From positions 1-40,315 of the forward strand of contig PQXC01000015.1 of the NCBI GenBank assembly GCA_003194435.1: a stretch of DNA of 40,315 nucleotides, given 5' to 3'. The notes under the pieces are model-generated. The model did no database searches. It was not told where the DNA came from and saw nothing but the letters and a program-made list of their open reading frames with translations. Both the position numbers and the translations under genes were made by a program. Every line of letters starts with the position of its first letter. Position 1 is the stretch's first letter. This document shows, piece after piece, positions 17,820 through 25,898 of the stretch. The stretch is from Candidatus Methanophagaceae archaeon (GTDB lineage Archaea > Halobacteriota > Syntropharchaeia > Alkanophagales > Methanospirareceae).

Positions 17820-18278
17820 TCAGGGCTCCTGTTCCTGTTCCTGTTCAATCTCCGCACTCGCACTACTCGCACTATCACTATCACCGTCTCTCTTACCGTA
17901 TTTCTCTTCTGGGTCGAATACCTTCTCTCCTACTATCTCCCCGTTTATCCTGCGGTAAAAGCAAGAGCGATATCCGGTATGGCACGCACCACCTATCTGC
18001 TTCACCTTCAGGAGTACCGAATCGCCATCACAGTCAATGAGGATTTCCTTTATCAACTGTTCATTGCCTGAGATTTCACCCTTACGCCAGAGCTTATTCC
18101 TGCTTCTGCTCCAGTAATACGCCTTCCCTGTCTCAATGGTGAGTCTCAACGCCTCTTCATTCATGTGCGCGAGCATCAACACTTCGCCCGTCTCATAATC
18201 CTGTGCTATTGCGTGTATCAGCCCATTATCCTTATCCATATCTATATCCACTTCTTCTTTCATTCTACCATTCTTCAT
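17820..18278 (-). CDS. hisI: Phosphoribosyl-AMP cyclohydrolase
   Basis: HisI opens the adenine ring of phosphoribosyl-AMP, third step of histidine synthesis. Metal sites are intact: DCDGDS for magnesium and [14 protein letters not shown] with the zinc cysteines. Also [22 protein letters not shown]. The last ~20 residues ([21 protein letters not shown], read as two parts) form a low-complexity tail not needed for the fold. It is monofunctional, as usual in archaea; hisE is not fused. Start ATG at 18278; another ATG five codons in is possible. Confidence 0.94.
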   Translation of the reverse strand: MKNGRMKEEVDIDMDKDNGLIHAIAQDYETGEVLMLAHMNEEALRLTIETGKAYYWSRSRNKLWRKGEISGNEQLIKEILIDCDGDSVLLKVKQIGGACHTGYRSCFYRRINGEIVGEKVFDPEEKYGKRDGDSDSASSASAEIEQEQEQEP

Positions 18279-18313
18279 TCTATTCTATCCATTATCTTGT
18301 ATCTATCCTGTAA

Positions 18314-19213
18314 CTATCCCTCCTTACCTCCCCGCCCCTTCAGCGCTTCCAGCATCTCCCGCTGCAAGGTTACCAATAAATCACCAAGTAGTCCAAATAT
18401 AAGAAATTGTACTCCTGAGATAATCATCAGTGAGGTAAATACAGTAAGAGGTACGCGTGTTATCCCATTAAACCACTCATATACGACGTAGATACCGGTT
18501 ATGACACCGATGAGGATGAATGTAGAGCCAATGATACCGAAGTAGAACGCGGGGTTATGTGTTCTCGCCAGCACATACAGCGTATAAGTTATCCGCATAC
18601 CATCGCGAAAGAAGTTGAGTTTTGACTTACCTCTTCGCTTACGGTAGCTAATGGGAACTTCTTTCAATTTTATGCCCCTCTTTACCGACTCTACTGTCAT
18701 CTCCGCTTCTATCTCAAAACCCTCCTTCCTCAGTGTCATCTTCTTCACCGCTTCCTTTGTAAACGCGCGATAGCCCGATAGGATATCCTGCAATTCAAGC
18801 CCGTAACCGATACTGAAGATCTTGTTCAAGAACCAATTTCCCAGGCGATGGAGCACTGCAAATGCACCACCATAAGCAAATCGGTTCCCGATAACGTGTT
18901 CTGCCTCGCCCTTCTCTATCGGTTCAATCAATCGCTGCACTTCCGTGGGTAAGTATGTACCATCGCCGTCAATCATCACGATTATATCGCTGTCTATAAG
19001 TTCAAAAGCCTGCCTGACTGCTGCACCTTTGCCCTTTCCCTGCTGTATCACCACCCTTGCACCAGCCCGCTTTGCTATCTCCCGTGTTGAATCTGTGCTG
19101 TCACCATCAATAATGAGGATATTGTCAAAGCCCTGACGCTTGAATGAGCTTATTACCTCCCCTATCGTCTCCTCCTCGTTCAATGTCGGTATCAGGATGC
19201 AGACATCTTTCAT
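18314..19213 (-). CDS. Family 2 glycosyltransferase with two C-terminal membrane helices (AglJ/dolichyl-phosphate sugar synthase-like)
   Basis: A GT-A fold glycosyltransferase acting on a membrane lipid carrier. The N-terminal domain has ILIPTLNEEETIGEVI, IIDGDSTDSTRE and the DxD-type IDGDGTY (82-84), then GNRF, LSGYRAFTKEAV and ISYRKRRGKSKL. Two membrane segments follow at about 223-248 and 258-282, placing the enzyme on the cytoplasmic face of the membrane. This layout matches archaeal enzymes that charge dolichyl phosphate for S-layer N-glycosylation, such as AglJ. The sugar cannot be read from sequence. It lies 9 bp downstream of spt5 on the same strand. Confidence 0.85.
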   Translation of the reverse strand: MKDVCILIPTLNEEETIGEVISSFKRQGFDNILIIDGDSTDSTREIAKRAGARVVIQQGKGKGAAVRQAFELIDSDIIVMIDGDGTYLPTEVQRLIEPIEKGEAEHVIGNRFAYGGAFAVLHRLGNWFLNKIFSIGYGLELQDILSGYRAFTKEAVKKMTLRKEGFEIEAEMTVESVKRGIKLKEVPISYRKRRGKSKLNFFRDGMRITYTLYVLARTHNPAFYFGIIGSTFILIGVITGIYVVYEWFNGITRVPLTVFTSLMIISGVQFLIFGLLGDLLVTLQREMLEALKGRGGKEG

Positions 19214-19222
19214 TCCCTATTA

Positions 19223-19681
19223 TTAGTCCTCTTTCTCCTCTTTACTCAGCACCCTCACACTGTCGCCCCTGACAGTAACAGGAATCGGGACCATTGCCTC
19301 GAAGAGCTCGATTGTGAGCTCCTCGTGTGCCTCATCCACCTTCTTCACCCGCGCCTTCTCGCCTTTAAAGGGACCCGCTACTATCTCTATTATGCTGCCC
19401 TCCATTATCCCGGTTACAGAAGGCTTTGGTGTGAGGAAATGCTCGACCTCTTCCAGTTTCATATCGCCTTTGATCAATCCCCGGGCATGAGGGATATTCT
19501 GTATTATCTGCTCAATCACGTCAGGGAAGGCAGCTTCTATCAGTACATATCCTTTCAACTCGTCAGGTACGAGAATGGACTTTATACCATGCTCTCTCTT
19601 ATCCATATCCTTTATCGCCGCCATTATAAGATTCGCAACTGCCTGTTCCTGGTTTACCGTTGTCTTCAATGCGTAAATCAT
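19223..19681 (-). CDS. spt5: Transcription elongation factor Spt5 (NusG homologue)
   Basis: Spt5 binds the RNA polymerase clamp and raises processivity. The 152-residue protein has the NGN domain ([36 protein letters not shown]) and the C-terminal KOW domain ([20 protein letters not shown]). It follows secE by 3 bp, the conserved archaeal ftsZ-secE-spt5 order. The rpl11-rpl1-rpl10 genes that usually come next are absent; a glycosyltransferase follows. Confidence 0.95.
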   Translation of the reverse strand: MIYALKTTVNQEQAVANLIMAAIKDMDKREHGIKSILVPDELKGYVLIEAAFPDVIEQIIQNIPHARGLIKGDMKLEEVEHFLTPKPSVTGIMEGSIIEIVAGPFKGEKARVKKVDEAHEELTIELFEAMVPIPVTVRGDSVRVLSKEEKED

Positions 19682-19684
19682 CTA

Positions 19685-19873
19685 TTAAAGCCCCTTTGGT
19701 AAGATGACCATTAATGTATAGATGGAGAATCCAATGGTGCCAATCAGTAGTATGGCGGCGCCTGCTATCTTGGAGACCTTAAAGAATTCATCTCGCTTCG
19801 GTCTCCTCGCCAGCTTCAATATCCTCAGATACTCATTTATCTTCTTTGATATCTCCTCTATCTTGATTTCCAT
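19685..19873 (-). CDS. secE: Preprotein translocase subunit SecE (Sec61 gamma)
   Basis: Small essential subunit that clamps the SecY channel. 62 residues: an amphipathic N-terminal helix (ISKKINEYLRILKLARRPKRDEF), read with the conserved LARRPKRDEF end, then one transmembrane helix (AGAAILLIGTIGFSIYTLMVIL) at about 37-58. Located 6 bp after ftsZ and 3 bp before spt5. Confidence 0.93.
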   Translation of the reverse strand: MEIKIEEISKKINEYLRILKLARRPKRDEFFKVSKIAGAAILLIGTIGFSIYTLMVILPKGL

Positions 19874-19879
19874 GCTACG

Positions 19880-20953
19880 CTACACCACTATCTCGATACC
19901 ATATTTCTCCCTCTTTCGCTCCTTACGCGCGTATATCTGCTCGGATTTCACACCTGTTACTACAAGCAAGGTCCGCATTGTATTCTTCAACTCAGGACTG
20001 AGCTGAACGCCCCAGATTATCCGTGTCTCCGGGTTCATCATCTTATACACCTCCTGAAGCGCTCCTTCTGCCTCCTCGACCGTCATGTCGTCACCGCCAG
20101 TCACATTTATCAGTGCCGACTTGGCACCCGAGACCTCGACCTCGAGTAGGGGAGAGCTTAAGGCTTTCCTCACCGATTCTATCGCCTTATTCTGACCATC
20201 TGACTCACCAAATCCTATCATCGCCATCCCTCCGTCTTTCATTACTGTTCTCACATCAGCGAAGTCAAGGTTTACAAGCCCGGGCTTGGTTATCAACTCT
20301 GTAATCCCCTTCACTGCGCGCATCAATACTTCATCCGCGACACGGAAAGCGTCGTTAAGCGGTAACCGCGGAACCACCTCCAGTAGCTTGTCGTTCGGTA
20401 TCACGATTAAAGTATCGGTGCTTTCACGTAACTTCTCCAGTCCAATATCAGTATTCTCCCTCCTTATGTTACCTTCCGCACTGAACGGTAGTGTGACAAC
20501 ACCGATAGTGAGCGCGCCGGCATCTTTTGCTGCCTGCGCCACTACGGGTGCGGAGCCCGTACCTGTGCCACCACCCAATCCGCAGGTTACGAATACCAGG
20601 TCTGCATCTTCGACGATTGCTCTAATATCCGCTTCGTTCTCCTTCGCCGCCTCTTCTCCCAATCGCGGAATACTGCCTGCACCCAACCCGTGTGTGGTCT
20701 TCCGTCCTATCAATAACTTCTTCTCCACCTTTGAATATAGCAAATGCTGGGCATCGGTGTTCAAAGCAAATAGTTCAGCGCCATAAATGCCTTCTTCCGT
20801 CATCCTCTGTATCGTATTGGTACCACTACCACCACAACCTATCACTTTGATAACCGTTCTTGACCTTTCCAGTATTGACTCAAGCTCTCTATTCTCGAGT
20901 ATCTCTACACCTTCACCTTCTGTGATCACTTCGTTGCCACCAATTTGGTTCAT
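19880..20953 (-). CDS. ftsZ: Cell division GTPase FtsZ
   Basis: Tubulin-like GTPase forming the division ring. The GTP-binding residues are intact: [14 protein letters not shown] near residue 38-51, ALNTDAQHL, the tubulin signature [10 protein letters not shown] (127-136), NTDIGLEKL and the synergy loop [10 protein letters not shown]. 357 residues with only a short C-terminal basic tail ([10 protein letters not shown]), lacking a long linker. Promoter TATAAAAG and the strong ribosome binding site GAGGTGG lie just upstream. First gene of a likely ftsZ-secE-spt5 transcript. Confidence 0.96.
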   Translation of the reverse strand: MNQIGGNEVITEGEGVEILENRELESILERSRTVIKVIGCGGSGTNTIQRMTEEGIYGAELFALNTDAQHLLYSKVEKKLLIGRKTTHGLGAGSIPRLGEEAAKENEADIRAIVEDADLVFVTCGLGGGTGTGSAPVVAQAAKDAGALTIGVVTLPFSAEGNIRRENTDIGLEKLRESTDTLIVIPNDKLLEVVPRLPLNDAFRVADEVLMRAVKGITELITKPGLVNLDFADVRTVMKDGGMAMIGFGESDGQNKAIESVRKALSSPLLEVEVSGAKSALINVTGGDDMTVEEAEGALQEVYKMMNPETRIIWGVQLSPELKNTMRTLLVVTGVKSEQIYARKERKREKYGIEIVV

Positions 20954-20985
20954 TTTTTTCCACCTCTATTAATAAAAAACCCCTC

Positions 20986-20997
20986 CTTTTATAGAGA
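20986..20997 (-). promoter_or_regulatory. TATA box of ftsZ
   Basis: Minus-strand TCTATAAAAGG, centred about 38 bp before the ftsZ ATG, with GAGGTGG at 20960-20966 as ribosome binding site. The predicted leader is about a dozen bases. Confidence 0.6.
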
Positions 20998-21029
20998 TAA
21001 AAATTCCCTATTCCCTATTCCCTTGCACA

Positions 21030-21112
21030 TGCGGAGGAGGGGATTTGAACCCCCGAACCCCTTCGGGACAGCGACCTCAACGCTGCGCCTTTGTCCTCTT
21101 GGCGACCTCCGC
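21030..21112 (-). tRNA. tRNA-Leu (anticodon GAG)
   Basis: 83-nt class II tRNA. Acceptor GCGGAGG pairs with CCTCCGC, with discriminator A. The D-arm is GCC/GGC, the anticodon stem CAGCG/CGCTG with loop TTGAGGT giving GAG, the long variable arm about 14 nt, and the T-arm GGGGG-TTCAAAT-CCCCT with one G-T pair. CCA is not encoded. No intron. The long variable arm and discriminator A agree with leucine. It sits alone between ftsZ and larC. Confidence 0.95.
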
Positions 21113-21139
21113 ATTATTCACTATTTAAAGAGAGAGACT

Positions 21140-22333
21140 TTAAAGAAAAAAATTCTTACGTGCTTCCCCTTCTACAATTTTAATAACCTCCTTCAGCGGC
21201 ATCTTCAGCTCACTCGCTACCCGCTTCGCATCCTCGAACTCAGCGGCTATATTCAGCACTTCGCCGTCTGCGCCCCGTCCTATCTTCACCGCCACTCCCC
21301 GCTCTATACCTCTTATCTTCACTTTCATCTCCACCTTCTCGCGGCTGGCAATGTACCTCCTTCGCACCTCCATCTCCCTGACACCCAATGTGCCGGTCTC
21401 CCTCATTATCAGATAAGCCATCCGCTGTACGTCCTCGGGTGCCGTAATCACTCTAATGACATGCCCGGCGCGTCCTTTCTTCATCAATGCGGGCATGATT
21501 GTTACATCTTTCGCGCCCTCAGCCATGAGAACCTCTATCAGGTTACCCAGGAGCTCTCCCGTAACATTGTCAACATTGGTTTCGAGGACACCCACCATAT
21601 CTGTTGCGAGATCCATAGCAAGCTCACCCAGGCTCGCCCGGAGGACATTGGGCACCGACAAGTCTCTCGAGCCAGCACCATATCCTGTTTCAGTAATGCG
21701 TAGGGGTGGTAGAGAGGAGACAGAGCGGTTGACAAAATGCCCCAGTATCGCCGCACCGGTGGGTGTGAGCAGTTCAGAATGAGAAAGACCACCCTGGAAG
21801 AGTAAAGGCGTTCTTCGCAGTATCTCCAATGTTGCAGGTGCAGGTACTGGCATGAGACCATGCTCGGTCTTTACATAGCCCCTGCCCACAGATATCGGGG
21901 TACTTATCACAATATCAGGGTTGATACTTGAGAATGCGATACTGCTCCCTACAAGGTCTCCGATTGTATCCATGGCGCCGAGTTCATGGAATCTCAGGTG
22001 CTGTTTGTCCTCTCCATGCACCCTCGCCTCAGCATCTGCTATCCGCTCGAATATGCACAAAGAATTGTTTATTATCTCACTGTCCAGCCCGCTATCTCGT
22101 ATTATGCGGGCAATCTCAGGGTATGAACGCTCTTCTGCACCGCCCAAACCGCCAATAAATCGCACCTTCTTAGCCACAATCCCCCCTCTCTCCACTTCCT
22201 CTACCTCCATCCTGAGATTGAATGCCGCGATACCATCTGCTATCTCCGACTCATCCACACCCAGGTCCAGGAGACTGCCAATGACCATATCGCCGGAAGC
22301 GCCAGAGAAGGGCTCGAATATCAATGCCTTCAT
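21140..22333 (-). CDS. larC: LarC-type nickel insertion protein (nickel pincer cofactor biosynthesis)
   Basis: LarC inserts nickel into the pyridinium bis-thiocarboxylate pincer cofactor of lactate racemase-type enzymes. The 397-residue product starts ALIFEPFSGASGDMVIGSLLDLG and contains HFHELG-like FHELGAMDTIGDLVG, HGLMPVPAPATLEIL, ELLTPTGAAIL, ETNVDNVTGELLG and the C-terminal part with VREMEVRRRYIASRE. In some bacteria larC is split by programmed frameshift; here it is one continuous frame. larB and larE are not in the window, so the client enzyme is unknown. ATG start. Confidence 0.88.
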   Translation of the reverse strand: MKALIFEPFSGASGDMVIGSLLDLGVDESEIADGIAAFNLRMEVEEVERGGIVAKKVRFIGGLGGAEERSYPEIARIIRDSGLDSEIINNSLCIFERIADAEARVHGEDKQHLRFHELGAMDTIGDLVGSSIAFSSINPDIVISTPISVGRGYVKTEHGLMPVPAPATLEILRRTPLLFQGGLSHSELLTPTGAAILGHFVNRSVSSLPPLRITETGYGAGSRDLSVPNVLRASLGELAMDLATDMVGVLETNVDNVTGELLGNLIEVLMAEGAKDVTIMPALMKKGRAGHVIRVITAPEDVQRMAYLIMRETGTLGVREMEVRRRYIASREKVEMKVKIRGIERGVAVKIGRGADGEVLNIAAEFEDAKRVASELKMPLKEVIKIVEGEARKNFFL

Positions 22334-22467
22334 CTTATGTGAATATGTGTATAGATTATCGCAATACGCAATAATTGCGTATAAACCGATGCTTATATTT
22401 ATACATTATATACTCATAATGAGTAAGAATGAGTGGAGAAGAGGGGGGGCATGTTAACCTGGGTGTT

Positions 22468-22875
22468 ATGTCCAGGACGATCCGGATATTACATGTAGAT
22501 GATGAACCTGCGGACCTGGAGATAACGAGAATACTTCTAAAACGAGAAGCGAAGTGGGATTTTGAGATTATAGGTGTGCTCTCGGCGAAGGATGCACTTA
22601 AGAGACTGGAAACTGAGCATTTTGACGCTATCATTGCGGATTATAAAATGCCGGGCATGGATGGTATAGAATTGTTAGAAGCAGTGAGGGGGAGTGAGGG
22701 GGAGTATGCACATATACCCTTTATCCTGTTCACCGGGAAAGGGGGGCCAGAAGTAGCGAAGGAGGCACTTGAGAAAGGCGCGGATAGATATATCACAAAG
22801 GGCGGGGATACCGCAGCGAAGCAGTGTCATGAACTGGCAAAGGCGGTGGTGGAATTGGTGCGAGGAGAGCGATAA
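22468..22875 (+). CDS. Stand-alone response regulator receiver (CheY-like)
   Basis: Single receiver domain of about 135 residues without an output domain. The acidic pocket is ILHVDDEPADLEI, the phosphorylation site is the Asp in IIADYKMPGMDG, the switch Thr is in LFTGKGG, and the conserved Lys is in YITKGGD. An upstream ATG at 22429 would add 13 residues; the chosen ATG gives the normal domain start. A 10-bp sequence is tandemly duplicated at 22684-22703 within the gene. No histidine kinase is nearby. It is convergent with the KaiC-like gene (9 bp gap), so its partner may lie elsewhere. Confidence 0.88.
   Translation: MSRTIRILHVDDEPADLEITRILLKREAKWDFEIIGVLSAKDALKRLETEHFDAIIADYKMPGMDGIELLEAVRGSEGEYAHIPFILFTGKGGPEVAKEALEKGADRYITKGGDTAAKQCHELAKAVVELVRGER
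22684..22703 (+). repeat. 10-bp tandem duplication in the receiver gene
   Basis: GTGAGGGGGA occurs twice in tandem and falls in the loop before the fourth beta strand of the receiver, encoding RGSEGE. The unit is not a multiple of three, but the frame stays open through it. Confidence 0.7.
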
Positions 22876-22884
22876 GTTCACAGT

Positions 22885-24261
22885 TCACAGGAATGGTGTG
22901 AGCTTTAGCTGGTGATATTCTCCTCCTGCATTAGCAGATAATGGTGAGATGTTATAAAGAATGGTATAGGGCTTAATTCCGTAGAGATTGATCGTACCTG
23001 AAATTGGTATAAACCGGAGATGGATATCAGCCATCTCGCGTATCTCATTCTTCAACTTTGCTGATGGTCTCAAAATCCCTATCAGAAGATCGTCTTTCGT
23101 TCTCACCCATGATACTATCTCGGATAGCATCCTTCTAATCTCATCCCCTGTGTGTACATCCAGCATTGATAGCCCCAGAACATGCAATACCGGCTTATTC
23201 AGCTCTTCATAGACCTCAAAATGGTTCTCCATATATGCTTCCAGGATGCTGCTCAAGGTATCAACCTTGAATAGAGAGGGGTCTTCGCTTTCCTTCTCCG
23301 AGATGGTTGGCATGCGCAGGTTCTTAGCAAGTATATCCGCATCGAGATAATCCATGAGAAGTTGCTTCACAGAAGAGGAGTAAGAACCTTCCTCTGGCAC
23401 ATATATAACTCCGAGATCGTTCAGCATGAAATTGGCAATGGTATGGAAGAGGACCGGTCGGTAACTCTGACTTATGCAATCATCAGCAATCTCAAGAAGG
23501 ACAAAACTGCCCTTGGGATAGCCCCCTATTATCATGTCCAAATCTTTTATCCCTGTGGAATAGCTATTTTTATCATTTCTTTTTATTAACCTGTGTCTGC
23601 CACTGCCCAGCTCGGTGGCGGGGGTAGCGAAGCGAGTGAATCTCCCGGCTTCGAGAGTAAATGGATAGCTGGTATGAGGTACCAGAAAACCTCTCAGCTT
23701 GTCTATAAATAATCTCCTCACGCTTCTTCCCTCTATCTCCTCCTTATCCAATCTCACAATGCCGTCAACGAGATAATCCAGTTTCCTCTCACCGGAATAT
23801 TCAGTGATGAGGAGAAGTCGGGTTTTTGTCTTTCGTGCGATGTCAAGCATGGAGTTCTCCAGCTTCTCTATGCTCATCTGGTTCTCCCGCCCTATCTGAA
23901 AGGAAACAGCATCCCAGCTGTCTATTATCAGAATAGTAACATCCTCCTCAGCCACGAGACTGTAAACAGCCCTTAAAAAGCTCATGGTGTCTTCATAGAG
24001 CACCTGGAACTCCGCTTCCGAGAATTCTGACTGAGTGGCATCAATGATGTTCCTGGGTGGTACGCGGCTCTCTAAGCCCGGGAACTGCCTGTATAGCACC
24101 GCGGGGTCTATTCTGGTGGAGATGTAGACCCCCTTTGTATCTTCCCGGCACAATCGTTCGAGTAGAGTAATAGCATAGGTGGTCTTGCCTGTACCCGGTG
24201 CACCTTTGAGCAGGATTGTATAACTCTCCATTGATTTCAATGCATTTTCTACTTCATCCAT
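22885..24261 (-). CDS. KaiC/GvpD-like RecA-superfamily ATPase with a degenerate second domain
   Basis: The 458-residue protein contains two RecA-like domains. The first has an intact P-loop GAPGTGKTT (20-28), RNIIDATQSE, and a Walker B strand TILIIDSWDAV. The second starts at about residue 236 (STGIKDLDMIIGGYPKGSFVLLE) but where a P-loop should follow it reads IADDCISQSYRPV, so it has lost ATP binding. This resembles archaeal KaiC-family and GvpD-type proteins, which often act in signalling or regulation. GGAGGT ten bases upstream is a strong ribosome binding site. The winged-helix gene lies 60 bp upstream on the same strand and may be its partner. Confidence 0.78.
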   Translation of the reverse strand: MDEVENALKSMESYTILLKGAPGTGKTTYAITLLERLCREDTKGVYISTRIDPAVLYRQFPGLESRVPPRNIIDATQSEFSEAEFQVLYEDTMSFLRAVYSLVAEEDVTILIIDSWDAVSFQIGRENQMSIEKLENSMLDIARKTKTRLLLITEYSGERKLDYLVDGIVRLDKEEIEGRSVRRLFIDKLRGFLVPHTSYPFTLEAGRFTRFATPATELGSGRHRLIKRNDKNSYSTGIKDLDMIIGGYPKGSFVLLEIADDCISQSYRPVLFHTIANFMLNDLGVIYVPEEGSYSSSVKQLLMDYLDADILAKNLRMPTISEKESEDPSLFKVDTLSSILEAYMENHFEVYEELNKPVLHVLGLSMLDVHTGDEIRRMLSEIVSWVRTKDDLLIGILRPSAKLKNEIREMADIHLRFIPISGTINLYGIKPYTILYNISPLSANAGGEYHQLKLTPFL

Positions 24262-24321
24262 TTATGTTATAACCTCCTTACCTTTCTCCTTTTTATTATT
24301 GATGATGGAAATGGAAAGGAA

Positions 24322-24672
24322 TCAGACTTTATAGCCCATCCTTCTGTATGTCTCCTTGGACCTCTTCTCTATTATCTCCTCTATGCTCTTACTCTCCTTT
24401 ATACTCTTCACCGAGCTGATGAAGTCGAATAGTGCCTTTGCATATGGGCTGTTCTCATTAGCTTTGATCACCATGGACTTACCTATGTCTATCTCTCTCA
24501 ATATACCGGCGTCCACAAGGTCGGTTATAACCTTCCTGACGGTGACATGACTCACATTGAGAGTATTAGCGAGTCCAGTGATGTTATTGAAGTAGCCATT
24601 GTTATTGTAAAAGAGGAGGATGACCTTGAGGTGGATGCTGTTTTTACCGAATATCTTCTTTAGTATGTCCAT
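24322..24672 (-). CDS. Winged-helix transcriptional regulator
   Basis: 116 residues with an N-terminal winged helix: HLKVILLFYNNNGYFNNITGLANTLNVSHVTVRKVITDLVDAGILREIDIGKSM spans about 14-67 (family pattern; helix-turn-helix at LANTLNVSHVTVRKVITDL). A charged helical C-terminus follows, possibly for dimerisation. The relation to MarR/ArsR-like archaeal regulators is only general. It heads a likely two-gene unit with the KaiC-like ATPase. TATA centre 29 bp before the ATG suggests a leaderless transcript. Confidence 0.8.
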   Translation of the reverse strand: MDILKKIFGKNSIHLKVILLFYNNNGYFNNITGLANTLNVSHVTVRKVITDLVDAGILREIDIGKSMVIKANENSPYAKALFDFISSVKSIKESKSIEEIIEKRSKETYRRMGYKV

Positions 24673-24695
24673 CTTTGATTTATTTTTCGTATATG

Positions 24696-24707
24696 CCTAT
24701 ATATTTG
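24696..24707 (-). promoter_or_regulatory. TATA box of the winged-helix/KaiC-like unit
   Basis: Minus-strand AAATATATAGG, 24-35 bp before the ATG. With normal spacing, transcription would begin at or within three bases of the start codon. The surrounding 220-bp gap to the divergent potassium channel is very AT-rich and holds further TATA-like words, so the exact element for the channel gene is unclear. Confidence 0.5.
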
Positions 24708-24891
24708 TTTCCCTAATATAAAAAAATATTTCAAATTTAGAAATAAAAGTTTCAGATATTACAAAATAATTTTAATTACTATATATTGATTTCTGACAGT
24801 ATGAACGAATCTGGCATTTGAGCTGTACTATGTACTATGATACCATGACCAATAAATTAGTGGATCAAATTAAACATAAATTGATAAAGAT

Positions 24892-25881
24892 ATGGAGCCA
24901 ATAAGACATGTATTGATTGCTCTTCTTCTATTGCTCCTCGTTGTTATAGCGGGCACAGCAGGTTTCATGTATCTGGAAGGGCTCTCTCTTTTCGATTCCT
25001 TATATATGACCGTTGTTACCATTACCACCGTTGGATACGGGGATATAACACCAGGAACTTTCTATGGGCGCATATTCACCACGGGCTTGATTGTTTCGGG
25101 TGTTGGTATAACCTTATATGTGCTGGTAGAGATGATGGGATTGGTAGTGGAGGGTAGATTGAGTGAAGCTTTTGGCATTGTCAAGGTGAAGAGGAGCGTA
25201 GCGAAGATGAAGAACCACATGATTATCTGCGGTGGTGGGCGTACAGGGAGTGTAGTAGCGGAAGAATTCGAGGCAGAGGGGATAGAGTTCGTGGTGATTG
25301 AGCATGACCCGGAAGTGGTGAAAGAGTTGAAGAAGCGAGGGATACCGGTGGTGGAGGGTGATGCGACACGTGATGATGTGCTGATAGAAGCGGGTGTGGA
25401 ACGCGCTTCCGGGCTGGTCTCCTCGCTGCCTTCGGATTGCAGTAACCTGTTGCTATGCATAACAGCGAAGGGGCTCAATAAAGAGCTGGATATAGTGACG
25501 AGAGCGAGTTCAGAGGAAGCTGCCAGGCGGTTATACAGCATAGGAGTGAAGAAGGCGTTGATAGTGGAGGCGATAGGAGGCAGGAGATTGGCGAAGAGTT
25601 TGATAAAGCCCGCAGTTGTTGATTTCCTGGAATTCGCATCCAAGACCGGGGAGACATCCTTAGAGACCTTAAAGGTAGAGCCCGGTGCGAAGATAGCGAA
25701 CAAGAAGGTGAAGGAATTGGGGATAAAGGAGAAGATAGGCGCGATAATAATCGCAATCATAAGGGGTGAGAAGGTGATATCCAATATAGGACCGGAGGAT
25801 GAGATTCTGGAAGGTGATACGGTGGTGGTGATAGGGAAGAGGGAATCCCTGCACAAACTCGAGGATATGGATTTCTTCTAA
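24892..25881 (+). CDS. MthK-like potassium channel with RCK (TrkA-N/TrkA-C) domains
   Basis: Two-helix potassium channel gated by cytoplasmic RCK domains. TM1 is at about 7-27, the pore helix and selectivity filter TTVGYGD at 45-51, and TM2 at about 62-85. A TrkA-N domain begins at MIICGGGRTGSVVAEEF (nucleotide-binding GxGxxG variant) and a TrkA-C domain fills roughly 240-325. 329 residues, very close to MthK in size and plan. In MthK calcium opens the gate; whether the ligand is the same here cannot be read. Convergent with the ATP-grasp gene. Confidence 0.92.
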   Translation: MEPIRHVLIALLLLLLVVIAGTAGFMYLEGLSLFDSLYMTVVTITTVGYGDITPGTFYGRIFTTGLIVSGVGITLYVLVEMMGLVVEGRLSEAFGIVKVKRSVAKMKNHMIICGGGRTGSVVAEEFEAEGIEFVVIEHDPEVVKELKKRGIPVVEGDATRDDVLIEAGVERASGLVSSLPSDCSNLLLCITAKGLNKELDIVTRASSEEAARRLYSIGVKKALIVEAIGGRRLAKSLIKPAVVDFLEFASKTGETSLETLKVEPGAKIANKKVKELGIKEKIGAIIIAIIRGEKVISNIGPEDEILEGDTVVVIGKRESLHKLEDMDFF

Positions 25882-25898
25882 TAATCACAATTACGCAA

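Noticed and set aside
25062-25856. 264-codon minus-strand frame
   Set aside because: It mirrors the potassium channel gene, whose selectivity filter and RCK domains are intact; the antisense translation has no recognisable family.
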